Below are positions 1 to 8,486 of a stretch of 38,924 nt of DNA, one piece after another. Source of the stretch: Mucilaginibacter achroorhodeus (GTDB taxonomy: Bacteria; Bacteroidota; Bacteroidia; Sphingobacteriales; Sphingobacteriaceae); assembly GCF_007846095.1 (NCBI RefSeq), contig NZ_VOEI01000010.1:1-38924 (forward strand), in the 5' to 3' direction. Below the pieces are notes generated by a model that had not been told where the DNA came from, did no database searches, and saw only the letters and a program-made list of their open reading frames with translations. Position 1 is the first letter of the stretch. Each line of letters begins with the position of its first letter. The translations under genes were made by a program, and so were the position numbers.

Positions 1-2
1 AT

Positions 3-137
3 ACAGACTTCGATAGCCTCCAGGAGCTGGAAGATGAACTGCTTAAATACCTCATGTACTATAACTGGGAAAGACCTCATCAGGGTATCGGTGGAAAGAA
101 ACCTATTGATATGGCTACCCTAAGCAACAAAAAATAA
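3..137 (+). CDS. Transposase/integrase C-terminal fragment (cut by window edge)
   Basis: The frame is open from the left edge and ends at TAA 135-137, giving 45 residues. The motif YNWERPHQGIGGKKP resembles the C-terminal end of DDE/rve integrase-core transposases of the IS3 or IS481 type, where a Tyr-Asn-x-x-Arg-Pro-His stretch follows the catalytic Glu. The catalytic residues lie outside the window, so activity cannot be judged. It points toward the 3' end of gldN, with a bidirectional terminator between them. The family (IS3 or IS481) is not resolved. Confidence 0.8.
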   Translation, partial: TDFDSLQELEDELLKYLMYYNWERPHQGIGGKKPIDMATLSNKK

Positions 138-139
138 TA

Positions 140-173
140 CCTAATTCTGTTACCGAATTACCTAACCCTTACA
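140..173. repeat. Putative right end of the insertion sequence
   Basis: Just after the transposase stop, the complement strand reads TGTAAGGGTTAGGTAATTCG inward from about position 173. A 5'-TG...CA-3' end close behind the transposase stop is typical of IS3-like elements. The left end is outside the window, so neither the inverted repeat nor the target duplication can be verified. The boundary is inferred. Confidence 0.3.
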
Positions 174-190
174 GCAATGACCTTTTAACA

Positions 191-230
191 AAAAAAGCCC
201 CGCCTGTAAAACAAGCGGGGCTTTGTATTT
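191..230 (-). terminator. Bidirectional intrinsic terminator, mainly for the gldKLMN operon
   Basis: A perfect 10-bp stem (194-203 with 215-224, AAAGCCCCGC) has an 11-nt loop. On the minus strand the stem runs into a U-rich tract (A-run at 191-196), 56 bases after the gldN stop. On the plus strand a weaker TTTGTATTTT tract follows, so it could also end transcripts from the insertion sequence. Confidence 0.85.
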
Positions 231-281
231 TATGATCAATTGGCAACTAATCTCTTATCACCAATTAACAGATCTCTATCA

Positions 282-1238
282 CTAATATTCCCAAAGGTTT
301 AGCTCCCAATCCATCAGGCTCTTTTTGATCCTGTCGCTTTCGTAGAGCTTATCAATGCCTTGTGCGTAATCACGGATACGTTCGTCCTTATCATTAGATT
401 GCTTGACGATGTAGCTGGTAAAAATTCGCTTTACAAAGCAGTCGTCAAAGCTTAGGCCTGTGGCATCGTTATTACGACTAACCGCCTCTTTAGTAGCCAG
501 TATGGCGCGTGCTTCGGGGAAATAGATCCAGAACGCAGGTTGGTAATCAAGGTCGATACCGGCGGCTTTTGGTTTTATCAAAGGTGCTATACCAACAATA
601 CGCGGCTCAAATATTGAACGCTGCTTATCAAACACCCAATCTTCTTTAATGCGGAACTTAACAACGCTATCCGGGTTAAACTCGCCTGCCTGTACCACAG
701 ACCCTATTTTATTACCGTCTTTGTCAAACTTGTCAACTACAGCGCTATCAGCCATTTTGCTGCGCGCTTGTGCACCGCTTAAGGGCCTGCTAAAGCTATC
801 GCCGTTAGGGTCGTCTTTAGTCGGTGATGGATCGTAGGCTGTCAGCTCACCTGCGTCAATAGCATTCATTAACACATCTATCAAACGCATTTTTGGTGAA
901 GCCATATACTGGTTCATCTTTTCGCGGATGTCTATCTCTCTCCAGATACGTTTTGCAAACATCACGTCAGCCTCGCGTAGGTTGGCGTATGGCGTAACCT
1001 TAGCGCTAAGGATGTTGTTCTTTTTATAATAACCATCCAGCGGGCGGTCAAAAGGCTTTTTCTTTGCAGTATCCGGTTGTAAACCGGCATTTGTACCAAC
1101 ACCCGCACCTGAAACAGGTGCTGGTGCAGCCTGCCTTGTGTTAGCTGCTCTGGTAGTACGTTTGGTTGTTCTTTTTCGCTGCGCAATAGAAACGCCGCAA
1201 ACCAGGCAAAGTAAAACAACAATGTAAGTCTTTTTCAT
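282..1238 (-). CDS. gldN: Type IX secretion system ring component GldN/PorN
   Basis: A 318-residue protein with an N-terminal signal peptide (about residues 1-19, ending VSIAQ) and a basic, low-complexity stretch after it. The conserved GldN/PorN region covers roughly residues 70-318, including YANLREADVMFAKRIWREID and a Trp-rich C terminus ending LNLWEY. In characterised systems GldN/PorN forms a periplasmic ring with the lipoprotein GldK/PorK under the outer membrane, coupled to the GldL/GldM motor. It is last in the order gldK-gldL-gldM-gldN, 10 bases after the gldM stop, and is followed by a strong terminator. The ATG at 1236-1238 is chosen because the signal peptide starts there. Assignment rests on sequence and gene order together. 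Confidence 0.95.
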   Translation of the reverse strand: MKKTYIVVLLCLVCGVSIAQRKRTTKRTTRAANTRQAAPAPVSGAGVGTNAGLQPDTAKKKPFDRPLDGYYKKNNILSAKVTPYANLREADVMFAKRIWREIDIREKMNQYMASPKMRLIDVLMNAIDAGELTAYDPSPTKDDPNGDSFSRPLSGAQARSKMADSAVVDKFDKDGNKIGSVVQAGEFNPDSVVKFRIKEDWVFDKQRSIFEPRIVGIAPLIKPKAAGIDLDYQPAFWIYFPEARAILATKEAVSRNNDATGLSFDDCFVKRIFTSYIVKQSNDKDERIRDYAQGIDKLYESDRIKKSLMDWELNLWEY

Positions 1239-1248
1239 AATCCTAAAA

Positions 1249-2766
1249 TTAATTAGCCTGCAGCACTATCCCGTCTAATCCACGTTGAGTACCATCGGGA
1301 CCAACGGCTACAATATCTTTGAATACCACGGTTGAACCAGGGGTAATACCCGATAATGCAGATTTCATTGCACCCGATAACTCTCCACCGTTTGTCGAAT
1401 TAATGATCGCATCTTGGCGTGGTTTAATTACTATCATGGTGAAACGTGTTACGTTAAACTTGGCATCAAAATCAAAGTTTTCCAACTTAGCAAACACACG
1501 GTCTTGTGAACGCAGGTTGGCTGCACTGGTATTACCACCGCTTTTACCCGCAAACATGGCTTTAGGGTCAGGAATGCGTTTTACGCGGAATTCTGATGTT
1601 CCTAAAACTGTGCCCTTATCGCCCGTTACCGTAACCTTAGCAGTTCCTATTGAGCTAACTGTTGCTGTATAATGACCACCGGAACCACTTAACGAACCAC
1701 CACTCATGCTTACCTTCAGTTGGTCTTTAGCAACGCCGGGCGCAGAAACTGAAAGGGGGTTTGGTACGCCTATATAAAGCACATTCATTTTATCGGGCGA
1801 TACTACTGCAGATGGTTTTGCCACCATGTACTGGCCACTAACGTTGTATGGTTTTGTAGAACCATCAACCTGCTTAACAAGGATCTGCCCCGTCCAGGTG
1901 CGTAAACCTTCGCCGCTTGTGCCGGTTGTATAAGTACCCACACCATCAGTAGTAGGTATTTTTGCACCGCCAACTGTTATGCTTGGGTTCGATTTTGAGT
2001 CGTAAGCAGTTAAGTAAATCTCCGCTTTGTATGGTTGACCTGCCAGTATATAGCTGCTTGGTGCAACTGCCACCGCTTTGAATTTATCAAGCGTTACAAC
2101 AGCCTGGTCAACTTCACCCAAGATCTTTTTAACAATTTCGTTTTCGGCGTTCTTGGTATCAGCCTGTATTTTAGCCAAAGTAGTCAGGGTTGCACCCAAC
2201 GGGATACCGTCACCAAAATTAGCTTCCTGCCATGTTTTTTTGATATCGCCACGTTTAGGCGGGTCAACAGCATTCAACGAGAAGTTAACGCCTGCACGTT
2301 CACGCTCAGGTAAGATATTGATCAGCTTCTCGCGTGTTGCATCGATCTTAGCGCGCAGCTGGTCTGCGTTTTTCTGATCTATCATGATGTGTGCCGAAAT
2401 ATCAAGGTTATCCCTTTGAGATACATCGTTGATATCAGGATTAATGCCGCCGCCGGCCTCGGTAAGCTTGGCCTTTAAGGTTTCTATGTAGCTATTCAAA
2501 TCATTGGCAATTGCACTGGCTTGTTTAGCTTTATCATAGATGGGCTTAGCCCTTTCCGGTTGTTCTTTAAGTTTGGTAGCTTCAAAAGCCGAATAAGCGT
2601 TATCGATACCCGTGGTAACGTTCACCCTCGATTTATCCAAACTCAACGTAATATTTCTGAAGGCATCTAACAGGCTGTCTGGCACGTTTAAGGCAATTAA
2701 GCCTAATAGTACCAGGTACAAAATACCTATCATCCGCTGCCTTGGGGTTTCTTTACCTCCCGCCAT
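1249..2766 (-). CDS. gldM: Type IX secretion/gliding motility motor protein GldM/PorM
   Basis: A 505-residue protein with one N-terminal membrane helix (MIGILYLVLLGLIALNVPDS, about residues 12-31) preceded by a short cytoplasmic Lys/Arg-rich segment. A long helical region (about 35-220) is followed by beta-rich periplasmic domains, including SYILAGQPYKAEIYLTAYDS. This is the layout of GldM/PorM, whose dimer crosses the periplasm and carries energy from the GldL-GldM inner-membrane motor to the GldK/GldN ring. Length is close to the family norm. It sits 40 bases after the gldL stop and 10 bases before gldN. No frameshift or missing segment is seen. Confidence 0.95.
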   Translation of the reverse strand: MAGGKETPRQRMIGILYLVLLGLIALNVPDSLLDAFRNITLSLDKSRVNVTTGIDNAYSAFEATKLKEQPERAKPIYDKAKQASAIANDLNSYIETLKAKLTEAGGGINPDINDVSQRDNLDISAHIMIDQKNADQLRAKIDATREKLINILPERERAGVNFSLNAVDPPKRGDIKKTWQEANFGDGIPLGATLTTLAKIQADTKNAENEIVKKILGEVDQAVVTLDKFKAVAVAPSSYILAGQPYKAEIYLTAYDSKSNPSITVGGAKIPTTDGVGTYTTGTSGEGLRTWTGQILVKQVDGSTKPYNVSGQYMVAKPSAVVSPDKMNVLYIGVPNPLSVSAPGVAKDQLKVSMSGGSLSGSGGHYTATVSSIGTAKVTVTGDKGTVLGTSEFRVKRIPDPKAMFAGKSGGNTSAANLRSQDRVFAKLENFDFDAKFNVTRFTMIVIKPRQDAIINSTNGGELSGAMKSALSGITPGSTVVFKDIVAVGPDGTQRGLDGIVLQAN

Positions 2767-2806
2767 ACTGTATATTTATCAGTTTATGCTTCTGTTAAAA
2801 ATTTGA

Positions 2807-3616
2807 TTAGTTAACTCGCGGTTGGTTCATAGCAGTAAGCATATTACCATATATCGCGTTAAGCGATGCCAGGTTTTTAGCTAAGCGGCCTACCTCTTCT
2901 TTAAACTGTTTCGAATCTTCTAATGATTCATTAAAGTTGTTCATGGTAAGCGACAGGTTCTGATAAAACTTGTTCATTGATTTCAAATGCGCGCTCGAAT
3001 CCTGTAGCTCAAGCTCATAAACTGCATTTAGTGACGACAGGTTTTTAGCCAGGTTATTTACCTGCTCGTGGTAAGCTTTGGTATCAATGTTTGTATTGGC
3101 CATTTCTGCCAGGTTAGCAGATGCTTTATCAAAGGCATTGCTCAGGTTATCATAGCTTGCAGTTGCTTGTTTCACTTTATTAGTGTAAGCAATAGTTGCA
3201 TCGCCTGCATCGGTAACGCGTGATATTGCGTTAACTTTATCACCAAAGGTTCTCAAACCGTCGCCAAGGCTGCTGATCAACTCCGGCCCTATCTTGGCGT
3301 CCTCAAGCATTTTATCTAAAGCTGCTGTATTTGAAAAGTTTGATGTTGCAACAGCAGCAGGGCGTGCTTTTACTTTCGGCAACTCGCCGTTATAATCTTC
3401 ATCCAACTCGGGATAAGCACGTGTCCAATCGATCTCTTTATCTTCCCGCTGAAAACCTAATAATAAGAATAATAATGCCTCAACTGTTAAACCACCGGCA
3501 ATAAAATAGGTTGAACCCGGTAAGTGAAGGATCTTGAACATCAAGCCGACAATTACAATAGATGCACCCCATGATACGATGTTGCCAATTCCGTAAGGTT
3601 TTTTCTTCCCTGCCAT
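2807..3616 (-). CDS. gldL: Type IX secretion/gliding motility motor protein GldL/PorL
   Basis: A 269-residue inner-membrane protein beginning MAGKKKPYGIGNIVSW. Two hydrophobic helices (about residues 11-33 and 36-55) form a hairpin, with a Glu (GGLTVEALLF) in the second, the kind of charged membrane residue implicated in proton use by this motor. The cytoplasmic C-terminal part is helical/coiled-coil, and two similar segments contain NLAKNLSSLNAVY and RLAKNLASLNAIY. The frame stays open 62 codons further upstream into gldK, but that stretch has no GldL-like sequence and would overlap gldK by 140 bases, so the ATG at 3614-3616 is preferred. It pairs with GldM. Confidence 0.95.
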   Translation of the reverse strand: MAGKKKPYGIGNIVSWGASIVIVGLMFKILHLPGSTYFIAGGLTVEALLFLLLGFQREDKEIDWTRAYPELDEDYNGELPKVKARPAAVATSNFSNTAALDKMLEDAKIGPELISSLGDGLRTFGDKVNAISRVTDAGDATIAYTNKVKQATASYDNLSNAFDKASANLAEMANTNIDTKAYHEQVNNLAKNLSSLNAVYELELQDSSAHLKSMNKFYQNLSLTMNNFNESLEDSKQFKEEVGRLAKNLASLNAIYGNMLTAMNQPRVN

Positions 3617-3662
3617 AATCTTTTTTGTAGTAGTAGATTTATAAGTTTGTTTTGTTTTTCGT

Positions 3663-4988
3663 TTATCGTCTGTCGCGGATATCCCTGCCCATGTAATCGG
3701 TAACACAACGGAAACCGATGTACGATTTGGCAGTATCCTGGTACTCAAAGCTGCGTGTGGAGTTTTGTAAGAAATACCCGATATCCTTCCATGAGCCGCC
3801 ACGTACTACTTTGCGCTTTATCACTTCAGCGTCGGCAGCTTTGGCCTCGTAGTTAAAGGTTGGGTTTAAGTCGTGCACAAAGGTTGATGCAGATTCATCA
3901 TAAGCTGATGAGGTCCACTCGGCAACGTTGCCGGCCATGTTGTACAAGCCAAAATCATTAGGGAAATATGAACGTACGTTAACGGTGTAAGCGCCACCAT
4001 CATCCGTATAATTGCCACGGCCGGGTTTAAAGTTGGCCATTAAACAACCTTTAGCATTTTTAATGTAAGGGCCGCCCCAAGGGTAATCTGTACCGATACG
4101 GCCACCACGTGCTGCATACTCAAACTGCGCTTCGTTAGGCAAGCTGTACGGGCTATTAGGCGGCAGTTTACGCCTTTGTTTTGCAGCATCGCTTAAGCGG
4201 GTACGCCATACGGTAAATGCACGTGCCTGGCGCCAGGTAACACCCACAACGGGATAATTACGGAAGGCAGGGTGAGAGAAGTAACCCTCAACCATCGGCT
4301 CGTTGGCAGCGTATGAAAAATCGTTAAGCCAAACCAATGTATCAGGGTAAACGCCAACGGTATCGCGGATGATGAAATCCGAACGGCGTTTGTTTTTGTC
4401 GTTACGGTAGTTTGATGCCTCACGCAGTGACATGATAGCATAATTATATTTCAACATACGGATATCGATCTCGTTACGATCAAATATGCGGTCATCGCCC
4501 TGATAATAAAGTCCCTGAAGTTTTTGTTGGTTAGCAGAAGCATTTTTGCCTCTTAAGCTGAATAACGGGTTTTTAGCTACGTAATCCCAGTTAATGTATT
4601 TGCGGCCGTTAGGATCGGCCGGCGCTCCCTTTTTTGGCTGATAGTAATACTTTTGATCATTAAGGTAATTGGTGATAGCTATTGAATCGCGAACCCAGAA
4701 TACAAACTGCTTGTACTTGGTATTGGATATCTCTGTCTCGTCCATAAAGAACGGTGAAACGGTAACCTGTTTGGTCTGCGCGGTTTGTGCAAAGGTTACA
4801 TCCTGGTCTGTTTGGCCCATTAAAAAGGTACCACCTTTAATGTAAACCATGCCGTAAGGCGTTGTAGCCCTGAAAGAACGCTGCTTAACACCGGTTACCT
4901 CACCGTTGTTGCCGCCACCGCCACCAATACCGCAACCGGTTAATACAGCACCGGTTAAAACTGCAATCACAAAGTATAATTGTTTCAT
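3663..4988 (-). CDS. gldK: Type IX secretion lipoprotein GldK/PorK
   Basis: A 441-residue lipoprotein. The signal peptide ends in the lipobox LTGC with Cys19, followed by a Gly-rich linker. The body is an FGE-sulfatase (formylglycine-generating-enzyme-like) domain: GMVYIKGGTFLMGQ near residue 46, YPVVGVTWRQARAFTVW, LPNEAQFEYAARGG, YNMAGNVAEWTSSAYD and VVRGGSWKD, ending near YIGFRCVTD. GldK/PorK uses this fold structurally, in the outer-membrane-associated ring with GldN. It is the first gene of the four-gene unit, 46 bases before gldL. The 154-base stretch between its ATG and the hemD terminator should hold the operon promoter, but I could not pick a convincing -33/-7 pair there. Confidence 0.95.
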   Translation of the reverse strand: MKQLYFVIAVLTGAVLTGCGIGGGGGNNGEVTGVKQRSFRATTPYGMVYIKGGTFLMGQTDQDVTFAQTAQTKQVTVSPFFMDETEISNTKYKQFVFWVRDSIAITNYLNDQKYYYQPKKGAPADPNGRKYINWDYVAKNPLFSLRGKNASANQQKLQGLYYQGDDRIFDRNEIDIRMLKYNYAIMSLREASNYRNDKNKRRSDFIIRDTVGVYPDTLVWLNDFSYAANEPMVEGYFSHPAFRNYPVVGVTWRQARAFTVWRTRLSDAAKQRRKLPPNSPYSLPNEAQFEYAARGGRIGTDYPWGGPYIKNAKGCLMANFKPGRGNYTDDGGAYTVNVRSYFPNDFGLYNMAGNVAEWTSSAYDESASTFVHDLNPTFNYEAKAADAEVIKRKVVRGGSWKDIGYFLQNSTRSFEYQDTAKSYIGFRCVTDYMGRDIRDRR

Positions 4989-5142
4989 TTTGTATCCAAA
5001 ATCAGTATTACGCTTTAATTTTTCTAAAAAACTACCGCAACGCCCCGAATATATTAAAATTTAATAGTACGCCAGACCAATTTTTCTATTTTAACGGTAG
5101 GTATCTCTACCCTTAGTTAATTAACTTACAAACTGGCTATTA

Positions 5143-5193
5143 CAAAAAAACGGTGAAAATTATTACCCTTAAAGAATAATCATTTTCACCGTT
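5143..5193 (-). terminator. Intrinsic terminator downstream of hemD
   Basis: A 12-bp inverted repeat (5149-5160 AACGGTGAAAAT with 5182-5193) has a short inner pairing. On the minus strand it runs directly into a U tract (A-run 5144-5150). It lies between the hemD stop and the gldK start, so it separates the heme-synthesis pair from the gld operon. Confidence 0.8.
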
Positions 5194-5236
5194 ATACGAC
5201 TGTCTGTGCGGAAAGTTGCACTCCGCAACAGTTAAT

Positions 5237-6001
5237 TTATTTATTTACTTGTTTCACGTACTGCTCGATAGCCATTGTCATTGACGGAGCGGCGGGTGTT
5301 GGAGCAGGAATATCCAATATTAAGCCGGCATCAAGTACCGCTTTATGCGTGGTTGCACCAAAAGCGGCTATGCGGGTATTGTTCTGTTTAAAATCAGGGA
5401 AGTTCTTATAAAGCGACTGAATGCTGGATGGGCTAAAGAAGGCAATTACATCATAAAACACTTCTGCCAGGTCACTCAGATCACTGCACACGGTGCGGAA
5501 AAGCACTGCCGGTGTAAAGTTGTAACCGTTATCTAACAAAAACTTCTGGGTTTCTTCTGCTGCCACATCAGAGCATGGGTAAAGGAATTTTTCTGATGAG
5601 TGTTTTTTCAAAACCTCGGCCAGGTCGGCAGCGGTTTGTTTACCGAAGAAGATCTTACGCTTACGGTATTGGATGTATTTTTGAAGATAAAGGGCGATGG
5701 TTTCCGAAAGGCAGAAATATTTCATTTCTACAGGCACCTCAAAGCGCATTTCCTCGCAAATGCGGAAGAAATGATCAGCAGAATTGCGGCTGGTAAAAAT
5801 AACGGCGGTAAAATCGGCCAGGTTAATTTTTTCCTTGCGGAAGTCCTTGGCAGGCACCCCTTCTACGTGAATAAAAGACCGGAAATCGATCTTAAGGTTA
5901 AGCTTCTTAGCCAGTTCAGCGTAGGGGTTTTTGTCGTTCTCAGGTTTCGGTAACGTAACTAATATACTTTTAACCTTTTTCTTTCTGTCTTCCAATGCCA
6001 T
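5237..6001 (-). CDS. hemD: Uroporphyrinogen-III synthase family protein (HemD-type)
   Basis: A 254-residue soluble protein with the two-lobed HemD pattern: an opening strand KSILVTLPKPENDKNPYAEL, then FTAVIFTSRNSADHFF (about residues 64-79), KFLYPCSDVAAEET in the middle, and DVIAFFSPSSIQSLY plus NTRIAAFGATTHKAVLDAG in the C-terminal lobe. The family closes hydroxymethylbilane into uroporphyrinogen III in tetrapyrrole synthesis. Sequence conservation in this family is weak and catalysis depends on few residues, so the name rests on fold-level motifs. It starts 5 bases after the DUF4271 stop, so the two are probably one transcript, and ends at its own terminator. No other hem biosynthesis gene is adjacent; hemW is divergent beyond DUF4271. 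Confidence 0.85.
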   Translation of the reverse strand: MALEDRKKKVKSILVTLPKPENDKNPYAELAKKLNLKIDFRSFIHVEGVPAKDFRKEKINLADFTAVIFTSRNSADHFFRICEEMRFEVPVEMKYFCLSETIALYLQKYIQYRKRKIFFGKQTAADLAEVLKKHSSEKFLYPCSDVAAEETQKFLLDNGYNFTPAVLFRTVCSDLSDLAEVFYDVIAFFSPSSIQSLYKNFPDFKQNNTRIAAFGATTHKAVLDAGLILDIPAPTPAAPSMTMAIEQYVKQVNK

Positions 6002-6006
6002 TTTAT

Positions 6007-7011
6007 CTACCTAAATCCAATATTAAGCGCCTTTATCAGTATTAATATAGGGCAAATTTCGAGGGCACAAAGATACACAAATAAATAAAACTTATGAAAT
6101 CGGAAATTTGTTATGATGCTCACGCTGCTGCGCAGGTACTGCCAAACAAATATAATGATAACCAGCGCCAGGGTAATAATCAGCAACAGCGGAATAAAAG
6201 CATCGGCTATTAGGCTAAAACACACTGCCACAGGCAAAAACACAAAGGTGATATTAAAGTATGTTAGCGACAGGGTAGCTATATAATCATCAACCAGTTT
6301 GCTAATATCAAACACAAACCCTAAGAACTTAAGTACTAAAAATTTAACTGCAAATAACGCAATGATAACAATAGACAGGGTTAGAAAAAGTTGCACACCA
6401 GATATGGTGTAATAAACCTTGTAATAACCAGTAGTGAGTAAATAAAGGAACATCCCTGAGGTAAGCCCGAAAAGAATGAACAACCCGATGAACGTCCAGG
6501 CGTTAATGGGGCTTTCCTCCTTACCTGCCGGGCCTGCAGCCTTGCGATGATAAAAAGACTGGAAAACATTGCTCACATCCTTCGTGGAGGCAATGTTTAA
6601 ACCGGCGGCAAACAAAAGCAATACCATAATAACCCCAACGACCCATATATCCCGTGAGGGACGGTTGCGGCCATAACCTTGTTTCATGGATGCTTTGGTA
6701 GAAAGATTGAGGAACAGGTCGTTTTTATAAGCATTGGCTTTAAGGATGCTATCTACAAAAGCGTTTGGGCGGTTGGGGTCAGGCGCGGAGATGTAACGTT
6801 TGGCCAGCGAATCTGACACAAATTGTTCGCGCAGGGCAGATGCCCGCGCCACCGAATCCAAAAACGGCAGGGGACCAGTAAAACGCGGCCTGGGTTTTAC
6901 TACAGGTGTATCAACGGCTACCTCGCCGGTATCTGCACTTGTTTGAGCATGTACTGCAGAACAAGCCAGGGTAATCAATACAAATACTATAAGCCAGCGT
7001 AACAGAGCCAT
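6007..7011 (-). CDS. DUF4271 multi-pass membrane protein
   Basis: A 334-residue protein. It has a signal peptide (about 1-23, ending SAVHAQ), a polar Pro/Arg-rich region to about residue 120, then about six hydrophobic helices, such as IWVVGVIMVLLLFAAGLNIA, AWTFIGLFILFGLTSGMFLY and a last one ending ILILIKALNIGFR. This matches the Bacteroidota DUF4271 family, whose function is unknown to me. The ATG at 7009-7011 is chosen over an upstream in-frame TTG at 7018-7020 because the TTG overlaps a good -7 promoter element. It is the first gene of a two-gene unit with hemD, which hints at a membrane role near heme synthesis or T9SS, but that is only inference from context. Confidence 0.8.
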   Translation of the reverse strand: MALLRWLIVFVLITLACSAVHAQTSADTGEVAVDTPVVKPRPRFTGPLPFLDSVARASALREQFVSDSLAKRYISAPDPNRPNAFVDSILKANAYKNDLFLNLSTKASMKQGYGRNRPSRDIWVVGVIMVLLLFAAGLNIASTKDVSNVFQSFYHRKAAGPAGKEESPINAWTFIGLFILFGLTSGMFLYLLTTGYYKVYYTISGVQLFLTLSIVIIALFAVKFLVLKFLGFVFDISKLVDDYIATLSLTYFNITFVFLPVAVCFSLIADAFIPLLLIITLALVIIIFVWQYLRSSVSIITNFRFHKFYLFVYLCALEICPILILIKALNIGFR

Positions 7012-7017
7012 TTGGCG

Positions 7018-7025
7018 CAAAGTTA
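7018..7025 (-). promoter_or_regulatory. Candidate -7 element (TAACTTTG) for DUF4271-hemD
   Basis: On the minus strand TAACTTTG matches the Bacteroidota -7 consensus TAnnTTTG exactly and ends only 6 bases before the ATG at 7011. A TTG lies 24 bases further upstream, slightly beyond the usual spacing. If used, the transcript would be leaderless or nearly so. Confidence 0.35.
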
Positions 7026-7094
7026 TTGTATTTATTGTAAGGTTGAATACAACATATTACACAGCAATTAAAATAATATGCTGATTTTTGCGCC

Positions 7095-8228
7095 ATGGCA
7101 GGCATCTATATTCACATTCCGTTTTGCAAACAGGCCTGCCATTACTGCGACTTTCATTTCAGCACGTCTTTGAAATATAAGGACCAGATGCTGGATGCCA
7201 TGCTACGCGAACTGGAGCTGCAAAAGGATTACCTGCATAACGAAACCATCGAGACCATTTACTTTGGCGGCGGCACCCCTTCGGTATTATCTGCCGATGA
7301 AGTAAACAGTTTAATCAACCGCATAACACAATTACACAGCGTTAGCGGCAATGCCGAGATAACGCTCGAAGCTAATCCCGATGACCTTGGCAGAGAGAAA
7401 ATAAATGCGCTGCGCAAAACGCCTGTAAACCGTTTCAGTATAGGCATACAATCTTTTTTTGATGACGACCTTGCATGGATGAATCGCGTACATCGGGCAC
7501 AAGAGGCAGAGGCTTCGGTTAAACGTGCGCAGGATGCCGGTTTTGAAAACATTACAGCCGACCTGGTCTACGGCTATCCGTTGCTAACTGATAACAAATG
7601 GAAGCAAAACCTGGACACCATGTTTGGCCTTGATATTCCGCATATATCAGCCTACAGCATGACGGTTGAACCGCAAACCGCGTTGGCAGCGTTCATCAGC
7701 AAAAAGAAACAGCCGCCCATGGATGAACAGCAAAGCGCAGCACAATTTGCTGATATGCTTGATGCCATGCAGGGCAAAGGCTTTGAGCAGTATGAGATCT
7801 CTAACTTCTGTAAGCCCGGGCATTATAGCAGGCATAACTCCAATTACTGGAAAGGCGTAAAATACCTTGGCATTGGCCCATCCGCCCACTCTTTTAATGG
7901 CCAAACGCGCCAGTGGAACATCGCCAACAATGCCAAATACCTGCATGCTTTGGGCAGCAACACTGTCCCTGCGGAAATAGAAACGCTAAGCGAAGCCGAC
8001 CGCCTCAACGAATACATCATGACATCGCTGCGTACCATGTGGGGACTTGATCTTACTAAACTGGACAGTATAGCCGCTGGCGCTTCATCTACTTTAATTA
8101 AAGTTGCTGAGGGTCATATCTCGCAAGGGAAAGTTTTAAATACCGGCAACATACTTACGCTGACTTCAAAAGGCAAATTATATGCAGATGCTATAGCTGC
8201 GGAGATGTTTTTTGATGTTGAACATTGA
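7095..8228 (+). CDS. hemW: Radical SAM heme chaperone HemW (coproporphyrinogen dehydrogenase-like)
   Basis: A 377-residue radical-SAM protein. It begins MAGIYIHIPFCKQACHYCDF with the [4Fe-4S] motif C11-x3-C15-x2-C18. The residue after YCD is Phe, as in HemW, rather than the extra Cys of true HemN. GGGTPS (about residues 59-64), EANPDDL, RFSIGIQSF and QYEISNFCKPG follow, then the HemW-typical segment RHNSNYWKGVKYLGIGPSAH. Length is typical of HemW (about 380). HemW transfers heme to target proteins; many genomes misname it oxygen-independent coproporphyrinogen III oxidase. It is divergent from the hemD unit across 83 bases, so the two may share a regulatory region. No partner follows it in an operon. 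Confidence 0.92.
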   Translation: MAGIYIHIPFCKQACHYCDFHFSTSLKYKDQMLDAMLRELELQKDYLHNETIETIYFGGGTPSVLSADEVNSLINRITQLHSVSGNAEITLEANPDDLGREKINALRKTPVNRFSIGIQSFFDDDLAWMNRVHRAQEAEASVKRAQDAGFENITADLVYGYPLLTDNKWKQNLDTMFGLDIPHISAYSMTVEPQTALAAFISKKKQPPMDEQQSAAQFADMLDAMQGKGFEQYEISNFCKPGHYSRHNSNYWKGVKYLGIGPSAHSFNGQTRQWNIANNAKYLHALGSNTVPAEIETLSEADRLNEYIMTSLRTMWGLDLTKLDSIAAGASSTLIKVAEGHISQGKVLNTGNILTLTSKGKLYADAIAAEMFFDVEH

Positions 8229-8486
8229 TGGCTTGATTATTTGATTTACCTGATTTGTCATGTGATCTTGCCGAACCACTTAAAAAGCGCCAAGTATGCG
8301 ATAAACTTGAACTGACAGTTAGATTTCTTAGCCATGGCATCTCCCCATACGAATCATTCCTAAAAACGGATTACTCCAATCAGCTATGACTCACACCTTT
8401 TCAGAGTTTGAAACAAGGTGCCTTTACAAAACTGCTGCACGGCTATCGGCGTATCTTCTATAAAACAAGATAACCTCAAAACAATA

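Noticed and set aside
3617..3802. Upstream extension of GldL
   Set aside because: The extra 62 codons overlap gldK and are not GldL-like; the MAGKKK start fits the family.
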